A stretch of DNA of 64,000 bases, from assembly GCA_910890315.1 (NCBI GenBank), contig CAJVGD010000050.1, positions 1 through 64,000 of the forward strand. Reading direction: 5' to 3'. The notes beneath the pieces were generated by a model. It had not been told where the DNA came from. It did not search any database and saw nothing but the letters and a program-made list of their open reading frames with translations. Each line of letters starts with the position of its first letter. Position 1 is the stretch's first letter. A program made the position numbers and the translations under genes. Below are positions 11,884 to 22,143 of the stretch, in pieces. This DNA is from Serendipita indica DSM 11827 (Eukaryota > Basidiomycota > Agaricomycetes > Sebacinales > Serendipitaceae).

Positions 11884-12738
11884 ATGTACTTCACGTCCTC
11901 CCTTGCAAGCTTTCTGCCGCCCCCATACGAAGGCCAGCTGTATCATCAGCCCAAGGGTTACTTGGTCGGGCTTGCCTCAAATGAAGGCACCGTTTTCTCC
12001 TTCCCCCACCAACTGATCATGTATCACTCGCAACCTATGTACACTCAAATATATAGGCTACCTTTCTCTGGTTGCCGACAAATCAGGGTCGAATCGACCG
12101 CCCAGGTGCTTCGTCAGGTGCTTGACATCCTTGACCCATCGATATCGAACCCAAAAGTTGATCCAGACACTATATTTGATGTCCTCTCTATCGCAGACCG
12201 ATACGAAATCTCAGCAGTCCGTGACTGGTTCCAGGAGGCGGCAATCACCAGTCGAACGAACTATTTGACGGGGGTCAAAACAAAGTGCATACTACAATCA
12301 CATCCTCTACTAGTTCTCAGATGCTGCATACATTTCAAACTTATACCGCTTCTTTACGACGCGGCGGAAATGGTCATCGGGTGCCATACCTCGCTGCTGA
12401 ACGCGGATTTGGATATTCCAGAACGCTGGGGCTGTGGATTCACAATGAAAAGCAGAAAAGAGGCAGATCTATGCCAGATTTGTAGACCAAATCAACAGTC
12501 ATTGGGGACCGACGGATCCAAGTATCAGCTGCACAGGACCATGTTATCTCCACGAATGTCATGGGCTAGATCAAGATGGATTGTGGCCCTGGAAAGAGCT
12601 GGACGCGACACCCTGCTGGAAGTCGTTTCGTCATATTGGAATGCACCTTCAGCGTGTTCAGCGTGCCGAGTACATTTTCCAACAGATTGTTATAACCTAT
12701 ACTGCATGGAAGAAACAAGCACGGAGCATGGAGCATGA
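11884..12738 (+). CDS. BTB/POZ-like protein (copy 3)
   Basis: An open frame of 284 residues from MYFTSSL at 11884. An in-frame earlier ATG at 11830 would add 18 residues. A degenerate BTB core is visible: GLASNEGTVFSFPHQLIMYH, MYTQIYRLPF, VLRQVLDILDP, IADRYEISAVRDWF. The matching pieces in copy 1 are DGKDFHF, FFKDMFDLP, LLDVVNP and EAAHKYRIPCIFRWF. A CQIC pair and a late CSAC..HF..DC cluster lie in the C-terminal half. The frame is intact with no intron needed. It sits directly downstream of copy 2 on the same strand, so the two probably arose by tandem duplication and then diverged strongly. Function unknown. Confidence 0.7.
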   Translation: MYFTSSLASFLPPPYEGQLYHQPKGYLVGLASNEGTVFSFPHQLIMYHSQPMYTQIYRLPFSGCRQIRVESTAQVLRQVLDILDPSISNPKVDPDTIFDVLSIADRYEISAVRDWFQEAAITSRTNYLTGVKTKCILQSHPLLVLRCCIHFKLIPLLYDAAEMVIGCHTSLLNADLDIPERWGCGFTMKSRKEADLCQICRPNQQSLGTDGSKYQLHRTMLSPRMSWARSRWIVALERAGRDTLLEVVSSYWNAPSACSACRVHFPTDCYNLYCMEETSTEHGA

Positions 12739-13749
12739 GCTTGCTGAACGATTTCTGTGATGGCTGTTTACCATCATAAAGTTTGGCAAACACGTAGTAA
12801 CTGAAGGTTCTAGCCGAGAAATATAGAGCGAAGATAGGGCGGACATACCCCGAATCATAGGACTGGGCGATAGGTTTGCTCTGATAGGCACTTTTGTCAT
12901 GTGAAGTGTTGAAAACAACTGAAGAATTTGATTTCAAATCAGATAAAGGAGAGCCTGACAATGCTCGTTCTTAGTACAGGAGCGTTCTAGCGACTGTACG
13001 AACTGCAGTTGAAGTGATATTCCAAGCTTTAGACTCAAGCGACGGCATACGCGACAACGGGACCACAAGAACGGTTCGCAAGAACTAAAATCCTCATTAA
13101 TTAAAGTAGTATCCTCATGAGAGGCTCGAATGGAATGGAATGCTAAACTCGATACACCAAAGCCAGTACAAGAATCAAATCCAGGTTATGACTCACATAA
13201 TAAATCTAACTGTCGGAGCTGGACTTTAAACCTTGTGCAGGAAGGGGCTTATGCTGCCCATAGCCTCAGAGGGTGACAAGTCCATACAGAGCTGTTTCCA
13301 AACCAAACAAGTTGACCAGATTGACTAATTTGAGACGTTATCATGTCTATCGATAGGATTGGCATCAGATCCCTAACGAAGGACGATTAAACACCACGAA
13401 CTAGGAGCTCTCTGATAATTAAATTTCCTGAATTGAAGCTACGATGTGACCTGCCATACAGGATTCGTATCTTTGGTTTGGTCTTGCTCAATAATCCAAT
13501 CGGAGGAGTGGCCATCCCTCTCACAATGCTGAATACTATCGGAACTTTTTCGCTGACGGTAATTCGTGGCATTTCGGAGGCTATTTTATCTCCAATAGTA
13601 TTGTATCATACTTGGAAACAAAGGAGAGAGGAAGCTTTTCTCGCGTGATGCAGGTCTAATCTGCGGCAGGTAATAAATTGGGCCAATAGTTTCCAGAAGA
13701 CAGGTTCGCGGCTGGCTAATGGAGCTTCGGGCGGTGCCTCATTGCACCC
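12739..13749. other. Intergenic, AT-rich, no gene recognised
   Basis: One kilobase between BTB copy 3 and the WD40 fragment. One 71-codon frame (13433-13648) includes a hydrophobic stretch but has no family resemblance or conserved start. I see nothing else. Confidence 0.4.
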
Positions 13750-14931
13750 GTGTCCGAGCGTGAGGCCCACCACTGGCGCTGTGCCTCGAGAGATCGCACT
13801 GTTCGACTGTGGGAGACAAGCACTGGTCTACCGTTGGGAGAGCCATTTAGAGGCCACGAATCCGAGGTTACAGCCGTAATATTCTCGCCCGATGGTTCGC
13901 GGATCGTCTCCAGCTCGGAGGACACCACGGTTAGATTATGGGATGCGCACAATGGGAACTCGTTTGGAGACCCACTCCGAGGGCACACAGAATCAGTCAA
14001 TACACTCGCATTCTCGCCAGATGGGGTGAAATCGCCTCGCCCAGGAGATACCACAATAGTACTATGGAATGCAGTCACTGGTGAGCCGTTCGGGACACCG
14101 CCCGAGGCCATGAATCTGAAGTTTGCGCCCCGCATTCGTGGCAAATGGCTCAAGGATCATCTCTGGTTCGTTCGACAATACCATTCGATTATGGGATGTG
14201 ACTTCCGGTCAGTCACTCAGCAGAGCCCTATCGAGTTCGCGAGGCCTTCCAGGGCACCATCGCGCTCTCGTCGGACGGCTTGCGCATGGCCTGTGGCTCG
14301 GATGAAGTGATTCGGCTGTGGGATATAGACCATGATAAACCACTGGGAGTTTCACTTCAAGGTCATCACCACGTGGTTCTTGCCATCACATTCTCTCCGG
14401 ACAGCAAACGAATTGCCTCTGGCTCGATGGACCACACAGTCCGAATATGGGATGGTGACACTGGTAGCCCATTTGGACACTCACTCCGGGGTCATAAGGC
14501 TTGGGTCGGGTGCGTTGCATTTTCACCGGATGGTTCACAAATCGCCTCCGGATCGGAAGATAACACAATTCGGATTTGGGAAGTAAAGAACGGTGAGTGT
14601 AGCTCAGGCTTGCGGTTATTTGTCTAAACTGGTATTTACAGACTCAAGTACGGATGAAGAGACGCCTCATTCATATCTCAGGGTGAAATCACCGATCACA
14701 CCCCTCAAAAACCTCGTTCCTGGATTTGAGGAATGCTCGCTGCTGCACGATGGCTGGGTGCAATCTTCCGGAAGGTATCTCTTCTGGGTACCATCCAATA
14801 ATCGTCATGGACTACAATATTCACATCGGTTGACTATACCAACAGCAAGTCCGCTGCGGGCGACAAAAATTAATTTTGCCCGGTTTGAATGTGGTTCCTC
14901 TTGGATGAACGTGCGGAAAGTTACCAATTAG
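13750..14931 (+). pseudogene. C-terminal fragment of a NACHT-WD40 (HET-E-like) protein
   Basis: At least five WD40 blades of the fungal STAND type: RTVRLWETSTG.PLGEPFRGH, FSPDGSRIVSSSEDTTVRLW, RLWDIDHDKPLGVSLQGHHH, FSPDSKRIASGSMDHTVRIW and FSPDGSQIASGSEDNTIRIW. After an intron near 14593-14640 comes a tail typical of the family (LVPGFEE, DGWVQSSGRYLFWVPSNNRH, SWMNVRK), ending at the TAG at 14929-14931. The NACHT ATPase and effector domains are absent: the region begins inside a blade. At least two frame slips occur within the blades (near 14040 and 14260). In whole proteins such propellers act as sensors in heterokaryon incompatibility or innate immune-like signalling. This piece is a relic, the first of two in the region. 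Confidence 0.8.
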
Positions 14932-15424
14932 TAACCTGCTCCAGATGTCATGCATGTTTTCTTATGCAACCATAGCAGGACTCTGCGTCTGTCCACAGGG
15001 TTTCTTCCATGTATATGTTACGAATCGCGCGGCGGTTCGTCTGACAGGTGGAAAGCCCCAGTAGAATTGTGCAACTCGCGTAGTGAATATATTACTAAGC
15101 GAGAGTTTGCGAGGGTGTTAGAAGGGAGCGAAAGCAGATTCAGAACTAGCGAAATGTACACGCGAAAATCGGTCCTTATACATTGTTTCGAGAGCCCCAT
15201 CGAGTCATTGGAAATATCTACGGATCCCAAATGGATATGAGAGTCAGCGAGCAGAGGGCATAGGGGATGGGAGACGATTGGCTGGTGCGGAGTAGCGGAC
15301 GGATGACGAGGTGTCGACGTCAAATCCTCGTCGACCCTAACCCTAGCCGTAATTAACATTCTATTTACCTCAGTTCCGTATGGTAGCGAGAGATCGTCGG
15401 CCATATCCGACACCATATGGTCCG
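14932..15424. other. Flank between WD40 relic and Copia insertion
   Basis: About 490 bases without a recognised gene. It includes a short ccctaaccctag stretch near 15337-15350, too short to call telomeric. The insertion target ctact lies at its right edge. Confidence 0.4.
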
Positions 15425-15429
15425 CTACT
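15425..15429. repeat. Target-site duplication, left copy
   Basis: ctact directly before the left LTR. The same five bases follow the right LTR at 20266-20270. Confidence 0.85.
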
Positions 15430-15583
15430 TGTTGATTCTAGGACGCATGAGGTGAGAGGCAAGACCAGTAAGGTCCGGCCGCATCGTCCCGCGTCCCTAA
15501 ATACATTGAGTTACGACGTGAGCTATTACTATTGGCTAAGTCTATTTAGTGAGCGCTAAGAGTCAAAGGGTAAACCTTCAACA
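15430..15583 (-). repeat. 3' LTR of the Copia element (154 bp)
   Basis: A direct repeat beginning tgttgattctagg and ending ccttcaaca. It matches the right-hand LTR over essentially its whole length, with about one mismatch. A purine-rich tract (on the minus strand, agggtcagggggtcg) directly abuts it at 15584-15598, fitting the plus-strand primer site. Confidence 0.9.
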
Positions 15584-18500
15584 CGACCCCCTGACCCTGT
15601 GACTTAGCGCATGGACTGAGTACGGGCATGTGGATGAGGAATCAGACCGAGGGTTTTTGACAAACTGCTCGAACTTGATGCGGCCTAGTGGTTTGGTGAA
15701 GACGTCGGCAACATTGACGGCTCCAGGGACATGAGCGACCCGGATTTCATTATTGGCAACTCTCTCGCGAATCCAGTTGAAGCTACGGTGAACATGCTTC
15801 ATGGTGGACTGATTTTCTGGGTTCTTGGCAACTTGGATGGCAGAGGCGTTGTCAACAAATAGGGTGGATGGATAGGACGCAATGTGGTAGCCAATTTCAT
15901 CGAGGAATGACCGCATCCAGATTATTTCGCACCCGGTGGCGGAGGTTGTTGTATACTCCGACTCTGTTGATGATAGTGATGTGTGGCGCTGGAGTCGGCT
16001 ACTCCACATTACAGCGCCACCACCAATTGACATGACAAAACCGGCTGTCGAGCGGGTATTATCGGCGTTTCCACCCAGATCGGCATCACTATGCGTCGTG
16101 AACAGTTCGGAGTCGGGTTCGAGGCCGTAGGTGAGCTTGTAGTTTGTTGTTTTGCGGAGATATCGCAGTACCCGTTTGAGAGCTAGCCAGTGTGCTCGTC
16201 CAGGATTCTCGCTGAACCGACAGAGCACCCCCACAGAGTATGAGATGTCTGGTCGAGTGGCAGTTGCGATGTAAATGAGCTTTCCAAGGGCCTCTCGATA
16301 GGGTACGTTCTGCATTTCCAACTTCTCCTGCTCAGTTTGTGGTGAATCCTTGGTCGAGAGGAGTAGCTTTTCAGCCATAGGCGTGTCAGTGCCATTACAG
16401 TCCTGCATTTCGTAGGTTTCAAGGATCTGTTCGATTTATGCTGGCTGAGAAAGAGAGATAGTGCGGGATTGGCTGTCACGCTCGAGTTTGACACCAAGTA
16501 AGAATGAGGTAGGTCCCTGGTCGTGGATTTTGAAGCGCGCCTTGAGTTCATTCTTCACGATTTGAATGGCGTCTGGTGATTTTGATGCGAGCAGGAGATC
16601 ATCAACGTGGACTGGTACAATAATCTTGACGTTGTCACGCTCGTAGTTGAAGACACTGTGATCGCTTTCGAGGCGTTTGAATCCAATTTCGGATAGGACA
16701 GTGTGTAGTTTCACAGACCAGATGCGAGGGCCTTGTTTGATTCCATAGAGGCCCTTGAGAAGTTGAAGCACCCAGCTCGTGCCTTCATAGCCCTCGAACT
16801 CGACTCCTTCTGGCTTTCTCATGTAGACTTCCGCATCAATCTCACCATTGAGAAAAGCGGTTGATATGTCTACTGACTCTAGCTCCCAGTCTTCAAGTGC
16901 TGCAAGTGCTATGATGGTGCGGAGGGAGCTGTTGGTGCGAAGGTCTCTGTGTAGTCGATTCCCTCTCGTTGTGCGTATCCTTGGCCACAATGCGTCCCTT
17001 GTACTTGCTAATAGACCTGTCAGCATCACGTTTGATTTTGAATACCTAACGTGAGCCGATAGCCTTTTTGCCTTGTGGGAGTCGCACAAGCTTCCACGTG
17101 CCGTTTTCCAGGTGAGCTCTGACCTCTTCTATAGCCGCTTGGACGTACTTGTCGCCGTCAGGGCGTTTCAGAGCTTCTCCTAGTGTTGTTGGCTCGCGGC
17201 TTGTAGATGCGTTTAAGGCAGCTTCGACGTCATCAACAATGGGAATGAGGATATGATCCGGCGCTTCGAAATTCGGCTTAGGTCTCCAGCGTCGAGCCTT
17301 AGTTGACACATGAGGGATGTAATTTGAGGGTAAGAACGCTTCTTCAGCAGCTAATTGGACATTATCCTCGTCGGAGCTCTCATTTAGGTCAAGGTCCGAG
17401 TCAGATTCAGTCAAGGTGCCTGGCTGCCGCGCAATTGTGTGTCGTCGAGCTGGGAGATTCGTAGGGACCTTCTCGAAATTGGTATGATCAGTGAGTGCTC
17501 GCAGTTCGCGACTCAGGCGTTGTGGAGCTGCGGGTTTAGGTTGTGCTGGCTCTGGTGTGGGTGGAGGGACAGGCTCGTGAGCAGGCTCGTGAGGAATAGG
17601 TGCAGGTACAGGTCTCCCTGAAACGTAAACAGGAGGTTGAGTGTTTGGAGGTGGAATGGATGATGGAAAGGCGTTGATTTCCTCGAGATCTGGCAGCTGG
17701 ATGTAGTCAGAGGGGTTCGGAATCGATTCCTTTGCGAACGAAGTGCCTGGAAAGACTCTCTCATCGAATACAGCACTGTAGCTGTGTATAATCTTTCGTG
17801 TCTGCGGGTTCCAGAACGCCCAGCCAGGGCGGTCAGATGGATACCCCACGAAGATACACTTGTCAGTGTGCGAGTCAAGGGCATCACGCTGCGATTTTGG
17901 AATGAAGACATAGGCAAGACATCCAAATATTCGAAGGTGATCAACGCTCGGAGGATCACCATGCCAATGTTCATACGGGGTTTTCCCATTGTGAACTTGG
18001 GCACGGTTGAACTCATGGACAGTGGCAAGTGCAGCGAGACCCCAAAAAGATGGTGGAAGGTTTGATTCTGTAAGTTTAGTGATTGTCCCTTCTGCTATCC
18101 ATCGGTTTGCTTGCTCGACTCGTCCATTCTGCTCCGGTGTTGCCACTATGGTGCGTTCTCTTGTAATACCAGCGGAGATACAGTACTGATCAAACTCTTT
18201 GCCACTGAACTCGCCGCCTTTATCATCTCGCAAGTGTACCAAGCGCTGGTGCGTCTGATTCTCAGCGAGCTTGTGGAACTCTTGGAACGCTCTGAATGCT
18301 CCATCTTTCGAGTGAAGGAGTGAGAGCGTGACAAAATTAGATGCGTCATCCACCATAGCCATCCAGTACTTGGCACGGTGTGGCATGGACTCAACATTGA
18401 CTGGGCCTTTTAAATCAATAAAGACCCGGTCTAATGGAGTGGTGGCGTGAGTTGCTGGCGTTGTATGGGGTGCTCGAGTTTGCTTGCCCGCAATACACGG

Positions 18501-20063
18501 GGCGCATATAGGGTCTGGCTTTGCAGTTGAGTCCAGCTTGAGTCCGTTGACCAGATTATGGCGGATTAATGTGTCAACTCCGTCGTGGTGATAGTGACCA
18601 AGGCGGCGATGCCACAGCTCGCGGTCCAGCTTGAGTATACTCGCGATATGTGCCTGCTCCGACGTGAGAACTCGTCCATTGAGGTAAGCAACGCATTCGT
18701 CATCAATACGAGCTGTCATTCGGAGTTTACCATCAAGGTAGAACTCCATTTGCCTCGAATTAATGCGGATATCATATCCTTCTTTGCGTGCCATTGAGAG
18801 AACTGAGACGAGATTCGATTGTAAGCCGGGAGCAAAGAGGACATTAGGGAAAGTGCGAGGTCAGAACTAAAGTAACTATCTATCCACGGCTGAAACACAA
18901 CGTCCCCTTCTCCAGTGGAGAAGATCCTTTCACCATTGGCCAGTTTGATCGACCTGACCAAGGGGCGGAGCATGGTAAAATAACTTTCGTCACTCATCAT
19001 TGTCCGAGTAGCCCCTGTGTCGGCGTTCAGGTCAGATCTAGCCGTAGATGGTAAGGAGGGGGTACTTGCCTGAGCGACATGGGCATTTGGTACAGTAGTT
19101 GAACCGTCTGTAGTGATGGCAACACGTGCGGCCTCTTGCTTGCGACGAGTCGCTTCAGCCTTCGACCAGCACTGAGAGGCTGTATGGTTCCGTTTGCCAC
19201 AATGATCACATATGGCACCTGGCGTGCGTTCAGCGACCGTAGGCTTTGGTCGTGAGGAGTGGGGAGGTGTACTGCGATAAGCAGTGGGCTGGGAAGTGGC
19301 TGCCCGGAGTGCGATGGCTGGCTGCGAGTTCCTGCGTTGCTGATTGTCCTCGTTGACGAGAGCTGCATCTATTACATCTCGGGTGAGATTTGGCTGGCAG
19401 AGTAGCGAAGTTCGGACGTGAATCGATTCAGGCGGGATCATGCGGAGGCTCGACATCATAGCAAGGTCGTTTAGTAGTGCGTCTACATCGTAATTTGTCG
19501 TCCAGACTGATCTAAATTGTTCCTCGAGGGCATTGGTGGCGGCTGTGATCGACGCCAAAGGCTCTCCTTCGGCCTTCGTCTTGGTGAAGAATGCCTCAAG
19601 CGCGCTGAAGCGGGTCACTGATGTCTTTGCATTGTGAATAGACTCGAGTTTATTCCACATTGAGACCGGATCCCCTTTGAGTTTGCGGATCTGGCTCATG
19701 TTGGTCTCATCGATTGTGAGTGTGATGGCTGCGGAGGCCTGTTTTGCGCGGCGTTTCCATTCGTAAGCATTATCAGCAACGTATTGTTTGGAGGAGGTTG
19801 AACGCTCGCTCCCCTCGCCTTCCGTACCGGGGGAAGGGTCTTTAGGTGCCGAGTCTGGGCTGAGTTCAAGCCCGTAGACGAGATCATCGAGGTTGTTGAG
19901 TGTGAAATATCGATCTATCTTTTGTGACCATGCGAGGTAGTTGCCCGTTGTGAGGACTGGGATCGCACTGAAGTCTTTTGTAGACATCGTTGTGTAGCAG
20001 TGGGTGCGCGGAGGCGAGATTTCTGGTGAATTTGATCCTTAGTGCAACAAGAGGCTCATAAAC

Positions 20064-20265
20064 TGTTGATTCTAGGATGCGTGAGGTGAGAGGCAAAACC
20101 AGTATATGGTGTGGCAAACCTAGGACGCGTGAGGTGAGAGGCAAGACCAGTAAGGTCCGGCCGCATCGTCCCGCGTCCCTAAATACATTGAGTTACGACG
20201 TGAGCTATTACTATTGGCTAAGTCTATTTAGTGAGCGCTAAGAGTCAAAGGGTAAACCTTCAACA
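20064..20265 (-). repeat. 5' LTR of the Copia element (202 bp)
   Basis: Same termini as the other LTR but 48 bp longer. A motif of about 30 bp (ctaggaYgcgtgaggtgaga core) is present twice here and once in the 154-bp copy. Next to it on the internal side the minus strand reads gtttatgagcctc, complementary to a tRNA-Met anticodon arm. This suggests a half-tRNA primer site as known for Drosophila copia and Ty5. Confidence 0.88.
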
Positions 20266-20270
20266 CTACT
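20266..20270. repeat. Target-site duplication, right copy
   Basis: ctact directly after the right LTR, matching the five bases at 15425-15429. Confidence 0.85.
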
Positions 20271-20380
20271 GTCGAGCGGACCAGTCTATGGTGGCGCGTC
20301 AGCTTCTCAACGTGGCGCATGTGAGCCACTATGTCAATTATTACTCTTTCTGCATAGATTTCACCGCGTTCCGTAACACC

Positions 20381-20806
20381 ATCTCAATCTCGCCGGACGG
20401 CTCACGAATCGTCTCGAGCTCGAAAGACATGACGATTAGACTATGGAATGTAGAGACGAGTGAGTGTATGCTTTGCTTAGTTATAGTATTCTGGCTGGGA
20501 CTTAGATGCAAACTTGGATGAGGGAGATCCCACATATTCAGAATCGATGAAGAAATCGCAGGGTACCCCGCTGAGGATCCTTGTACCTGGGTTCCCTTTC
20601 CCTCACAGGATGGCTGGGTGCAATCTTCTGGCAAATTTCAGTTCTGTCTACCACCGGACAACCGGCATGAACTAGAGTATTCGCACCTTTTGACTATGCC
20701 GACCAACAGTCAGCTTCGAGCGACTATACTGAATTTTAGCCATTTTCAATATGGCGTGTCTTGGGTAAATGTACGAAAGGACGCCAGACGGTTAGAGGAA
20801 AGCTAG
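20381..20806 (+). pseudogene. Second NACHT-WD40 tail fragment
   Basis: Starts within a WD40 blade (ISPDGSRIVSSSKDMTIRLW). After a probable intron near 20460-20510 it continues with the same tail as the 14.6-14.9 kb relic: LVPGFPFP, DGWVQSSGKFQFCLPPDNRH, SHLLTMPTNSQLRATILNFS and SWVNVRKDARRLEES*. The two tails are clearly homologous but differ at many positions, so they come from an older duplication and not from the Copia insertion. All upstream domains are missing. Confidence 0.7.
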
Positions 20807-21143
20807 TGCATACTATTTTGATGGAGAATGTATACATTATGTTGAAAGAAGAGGCTTTGGTTTGATATTCCTACTTAGGGTAGTGGATGCGGACGAACGG
20901 AGGACCAGAATGAGATTTAGAGTGGTAGAAGTGAAAAGGATCGTGATAGAGATATGTACAGTGGAATAGCCTGGTGGATATCCAAATCCGCAAGGGTCAT
21001 AGATTGAGATGAGTTGGTAGGAGTGGTAGGAGGAATGGGGACTAGTTGGTAGAATAAGGGATGCGCTGGGTGAAGAACGATTGAGGGTCACGGCGAGGTA
21101 GCAAAACAACAAGTTAATGCACCAACTATTGCGAATATAAATT
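20807..21143. other. Intergenic between WD40 relic and tRNA
   Basis: About 340 bases, no feature seen other than the upstream flank of the tRNA. Confidence 0.4.
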
Positions 21144-21226
21144 GCCGCTTTAGCTCAGTTGGGAGAGCGTTAGACTGAAGTTAAAGCCTCATCTACAGGT
21201 CGCCTGTTCAAGCCAGGCAAGCGGCA
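21144..21226 (+). tRNA. tRNA-Phe (GAA) with short intron
   Basis: A full cloverleaf: acceptor gccgctt/aagcggc with discriminator A, D arm including tagctcagttggga (A box) and T arm gcctg-ttcaagc-caggc (B box). The anticodon loop is ctgaaga with GAA at 21177-21179. A canonical-position intron of about 10 nt (21181-21190, ttaaagcctc) follows base 37. The anticodon stem ttaga/tctac has one T-C mismatch at its outer pair. A T7 run (21231-21237) a few bases downstream is the Pol III terminator. Confidence 0.93.
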
Positions 21227-21230
21227 TTCG

Positions 21231-21237
21231 TTTTTTT
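21231..21237 (+). terminator. Pol III oligo-T terminator of tRNA-Phe
   Basis: Seven T residues, four bases after the tRNA 3' end. Confidence 0.85.
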
Positions 21238-21714
21238 GTTTTGCGCTCATTTTCACTAGAGTGATACTTTTGTTCTTCTTTCATTTTTATACCCTGTTTA
21301 AAAGGAAATTTATTTGGTAGGTTTTCCCCCTCCTTCAAGCCGAGAAGTAAGGGTGAGTTAGAGTCGATAATGACGTAAGGTGGACCGAGCATTAGTACTC
21401 ATATTAAATGGATATAAATGTGATATATGTCAAACTTGCCTTGTCCCACGAACTTGCGTAGAAATTGGCTTTCTGACGCTCGTGGCGCCTTGTCATCATT
21501 GCATCGGATCTGGATCTAACGCAGAGATTACTACATGTGAAAATCCACAAATAACCAGCTATTAACATGCACCCAAACTGAGCAAACTCCCCGGAGGCGA
21601 GAAGATTTACGCATCTCGCGCAGAGGGGATTTATTCAGGCCTCTCAATTTGAATTTCTGGCTGGACGTATAAGTTTGACGACAATGCAAGGAAAGGCTTA
21701 CTAATATGGAATGC
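21238..21714. other. Intergenic after tRNA
   Basis: About 480 AT-rich bases with no coding or RNA feature recognised. Confidence 0.4.
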
Positions 21715-22143
21715 CACGAGCGAGAAGCTGAGATGGATTCGAGACTCGTGACCAGCCAGCTGCTCCAAGTCCTGCAGCCCACCGTCGTCGCGGCGTATGT
21801 CACGACGTCCTCGCCCACCCGGAGACGGACACTCTCCTTGGGAACCAATTCGACGCAGCCATCCAGGCGAACCACTTGGTCGAAATCGATGCTGTGACTG
21901 CCATCAGTCCAGCGATGCGAACCGCGATTGTCAACGTCGACACGGACCTCCCACAAGAGGCCTTTTTCAGAAAGATCCTTTCGAGGTTTTTGCAGCCATC
22001 AGCAGGCGCCGCCATGGCTCTCCTCTCCACGAACAGTCGCCAGAGGGTTGTACGACCACTTGCTAAGGGAGGATGCTGCCCGCATCCTGGGTCCTCGCAT
22101 GGACCTTCTCCCGCATGCGAGAGCACTCGTAAGCCTTGAATAA
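21715..22143 (+). pseudogene. Unrecognised coding relic
   Basis: Coding-like composition runs across shifting frames. One reads DTLLGNQFDAAIQANHLVEI and continues with AVTAISPAMRTAIVNVDTDL and FFRKILSRFLQ. It then passes near 22040 to another frame with GLYDHLLREDAARILGPRMD and ALVSLE* at 22143. No family is recognised. The steady amphipathic helix pattern and balanced codon use suggest a real protein once lay here. It may be a gene fragment or a gene with sequence errors; there is no clear start. Confidence 0.35.

Larger units (their letters stand above)
15430..20265 (-). mobile_element. Ty1/Copia LTR retrotransposon, nearly full length, fossil
   Basis: A 4.84-kb element on the minus strand bounded by TG...CA long terminal repeats and a 5-bp target duplication (ctact at 15425-15429 and 20266-20270). 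Parts in element order: gag with a CCHC zinc knuckle near 19.2 kb, an aspartic protease (DTGAT) near 19.0 kb and integrase at about 17.5-18.7 kb. The integrase has its zinc-binding H/C region and DDE-type core. Reverse transcriptase follows at about 16.4-17.1 kb, then RNase H at about 15.6-16.3 kb. The order protease-integrase-RT-RNase H defines Ty1/Copia. The coding region looks broken, with a handful of breaks (roughly three to five). The LTRs are nearly identical outside one size difference, so the insertion is young. It separates two NACHT-WD40 tail relics. Confidence 0.95.

Noticed and set aside
13433-13648. 71-codon frame with a hydrophobic segment
   Set aside because: A matching antisense frame of similar length and no homology known to me; probably chance.
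15330-15355. Telomere-like ccctaaccctag
   Set aside because: Under two units of the fungal repeat; expected by chance and not at an assembly end.
14932-15429. 132-codon minus-strand frame left of the Copia element
   Set aside because: No motif, no start context, and composition like non-coding sequence.
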